The notes beneath the pieces are model-generated. The model made no database searches and was not told where the DNA came from. It saw nothing but the letters and a program-made list of their open reading frames with translations. From an uncultured Flavobacteriales bacterium (GTDB taxonomy: Bacteria > Bacteroidota > Bacteroidia > Flavobacteriales_D > Sanyastnellaceae): 6,005 nucleotides of DNA. A program made the position numbers and the translations under genes. The stretch is taken from NCBI GenBank assembly GCA_937890245.1, contig CALACF010000187.1, forward strand, positions 1 to 6,005, in the 5' to 3' direction. This document shows, in pieces, positions 5,798 to 6,005 of this stretch (its first letter is position 1; every line of letters starts with the position of its first letter).

Positions 5798-5879
5798 GCC
5801 CGGATGGCGGAACTGGTAGACGCGCGCGACTCAAACTCGCGTTCCGAGAGGAGTGTGGGTTCGATTCCCATTCCGGGTA
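5798..5879 (+). tRNA. trnL: tRNA-Leu, anticodon CAA
   Basis: A full type II tRNA cloverleaf can be drawn by hand. The acceptor stem GCCCGGA (5798-5804) pairs with TCCGGGT (5872-5878) with a G-U first pair, and A73 is at 5879. The D-arm has a three-pair stem and GG in its loop. The anticodon stem CGCGA/TCGCG (5825-5829/5837-5841) flanks the loop CTCAAAC, so the anticodon at 5832-5834 is CAA, reading UUG. The long variable arm TCC-GAGA-GGA is characteristic of leucine tRNAs. The T-arm GTGGG/CCCAT encloses TTCGATT. The 3' CCA is not encoded (CAA follows A73), so it must be added by the CCA-adding enzyme. The GCCCGGA acceptor and A73 agree with bacterial leucine tRNA identity. Confidence 0.97.
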
Positions 5880-5902
5880 CAACGGTCGAGATGGACCAAT
5901 AC

Positions 5903-5935
5903 AAAGAGCCCTGGCCAAGAGCCGGGGCTTTTTTT
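5903..5935 (+). terminator. Strong intrinsic terminator after tRNA-Leu
   Basis: AGCCCTGGC (5907-5915) pairs with GCCGGGGCT (5921-5929) through nine pairs, one of them U-G, around the five-base loop CAAGA. Seven T residues (5929-5935) follow, and the A residues before the left arm (5903-5905) can extend the stem. It lies about 25 bases after the tRNA and should end that transcript. Confidence 0.9.
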
Positions 5936-5962
5936 ATACCCAAGATTTTATTCGGACATTTG
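5931..5962 (+). promoter_or_regulatory. Possible promoter of the downstream gene
   Basis: GACATTTG at 5955-5962 matches TAnnTTTG except at the first base. Nineteen bases upstream lies the T-tract of the tRNA terminator (5931-5935), which offers only TTT or TTTA in place of TTG. Transcription from here would begin at or next to the ATG at 5967, giving an almost leaderless message. The evidence is weak and based on spacing only. Confidence 0.25.
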
Positions 5963-5966
5963 AGAC

Positions 5967-6005
5967 ATGATTCAAAACTACATTCCGGTTCGTTCGCTGT
6001 TTTCA
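5967..6005 (+). CDS. 5' end of a protein-coding gene, unidentified, truncated by window edge
   Basis: An ATG at 5967 opens a frame of 13 codons (MIQNYIPVRSLFS) that is still open at the last base of the window. It is the first start after the tRNA terminator and has a promoter-like element immediately upstream, which supports a real gene start. No purine-rich ribosome site precedes it beyond TGAGAC. Too little is visible to name a family or predict localisation; no signal peptide is apparent in the first residues. Confidence 0.45.
   Translation, partial: MIQNYIPVRSLFS

Noticed and set aside
5798..5879. tRNA-Leu as a mobile element attachment site
   Set aside because: No integrase gene and no duplicated tRNA 3' end are visible in the short sequence available downstream.

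Overview
The window looks like chromosomal DNA of a fairly GC-rich member of the Bacteroidota, probably Flavobacteriales-like. This is inferred from protein style and not from any marker gene. The clues are a histidine kinase with the AHQLGTPLS H-box and no HAMP domain, an AsmA-like protein with the FGDIEDDGLG C-terminal signature, lipoproteins including a 'KREFL' exported superoxide dismutase, weak or absent Shine-Dalgarno sequences, and promoter-like TTG-N19-TAnnTTTG elements. There is no sign of phage, insertion sequence, CRISPR array or defence island; most of the window is ordinary housekeeping and envelope content.

Layout: (1) 2-700 (+) encodes a small lipoprotein of unknown function with a basic linker and a Ser-rich tail. 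(2) 615-1346 (-) encodes an exported, probably lipid-anchored, Mn-type superoxide dismutase. It converges on gene 1 and overlaps its 3' end by 86 bp. (3) 1406-3970 (+), divergent from the dismutase, encodes a large AsmA-like envelope protein anchored in the inner membrane. (4) 3971-4273 has no convincing protein gene but holds a compact structured segment. This is a GNRA-capped hairpin, a second hairpin and a perfect 12-13 bp terminator-like hairpin, and it may be a small RNA or an attenuator-type leader. (5) 4274-5770 (+) encodes a two-TM sensor histidine kinase with no adjacent response regulator. (6) 5798-5879 (+) is tRNA-Leu(CAA), with a good promoter match overlapping the end of the kinase gene and a strong terminator at 5903-5935. 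(7) From 5967 (+) an open frame of unknown function runs off the window.

The genes do not form one pathway. The lipoprotein, dismutase, AsmA protein and kinase sensor domain all sit in or face the envelope, but transcription appears split into separate units. The most interesting part is the 3971-4273 intergenic region. Its ordered hairpins, an overlapping 20-codon frame and a duplicated TTTCCCCC motif lie just upstream of the kinase.
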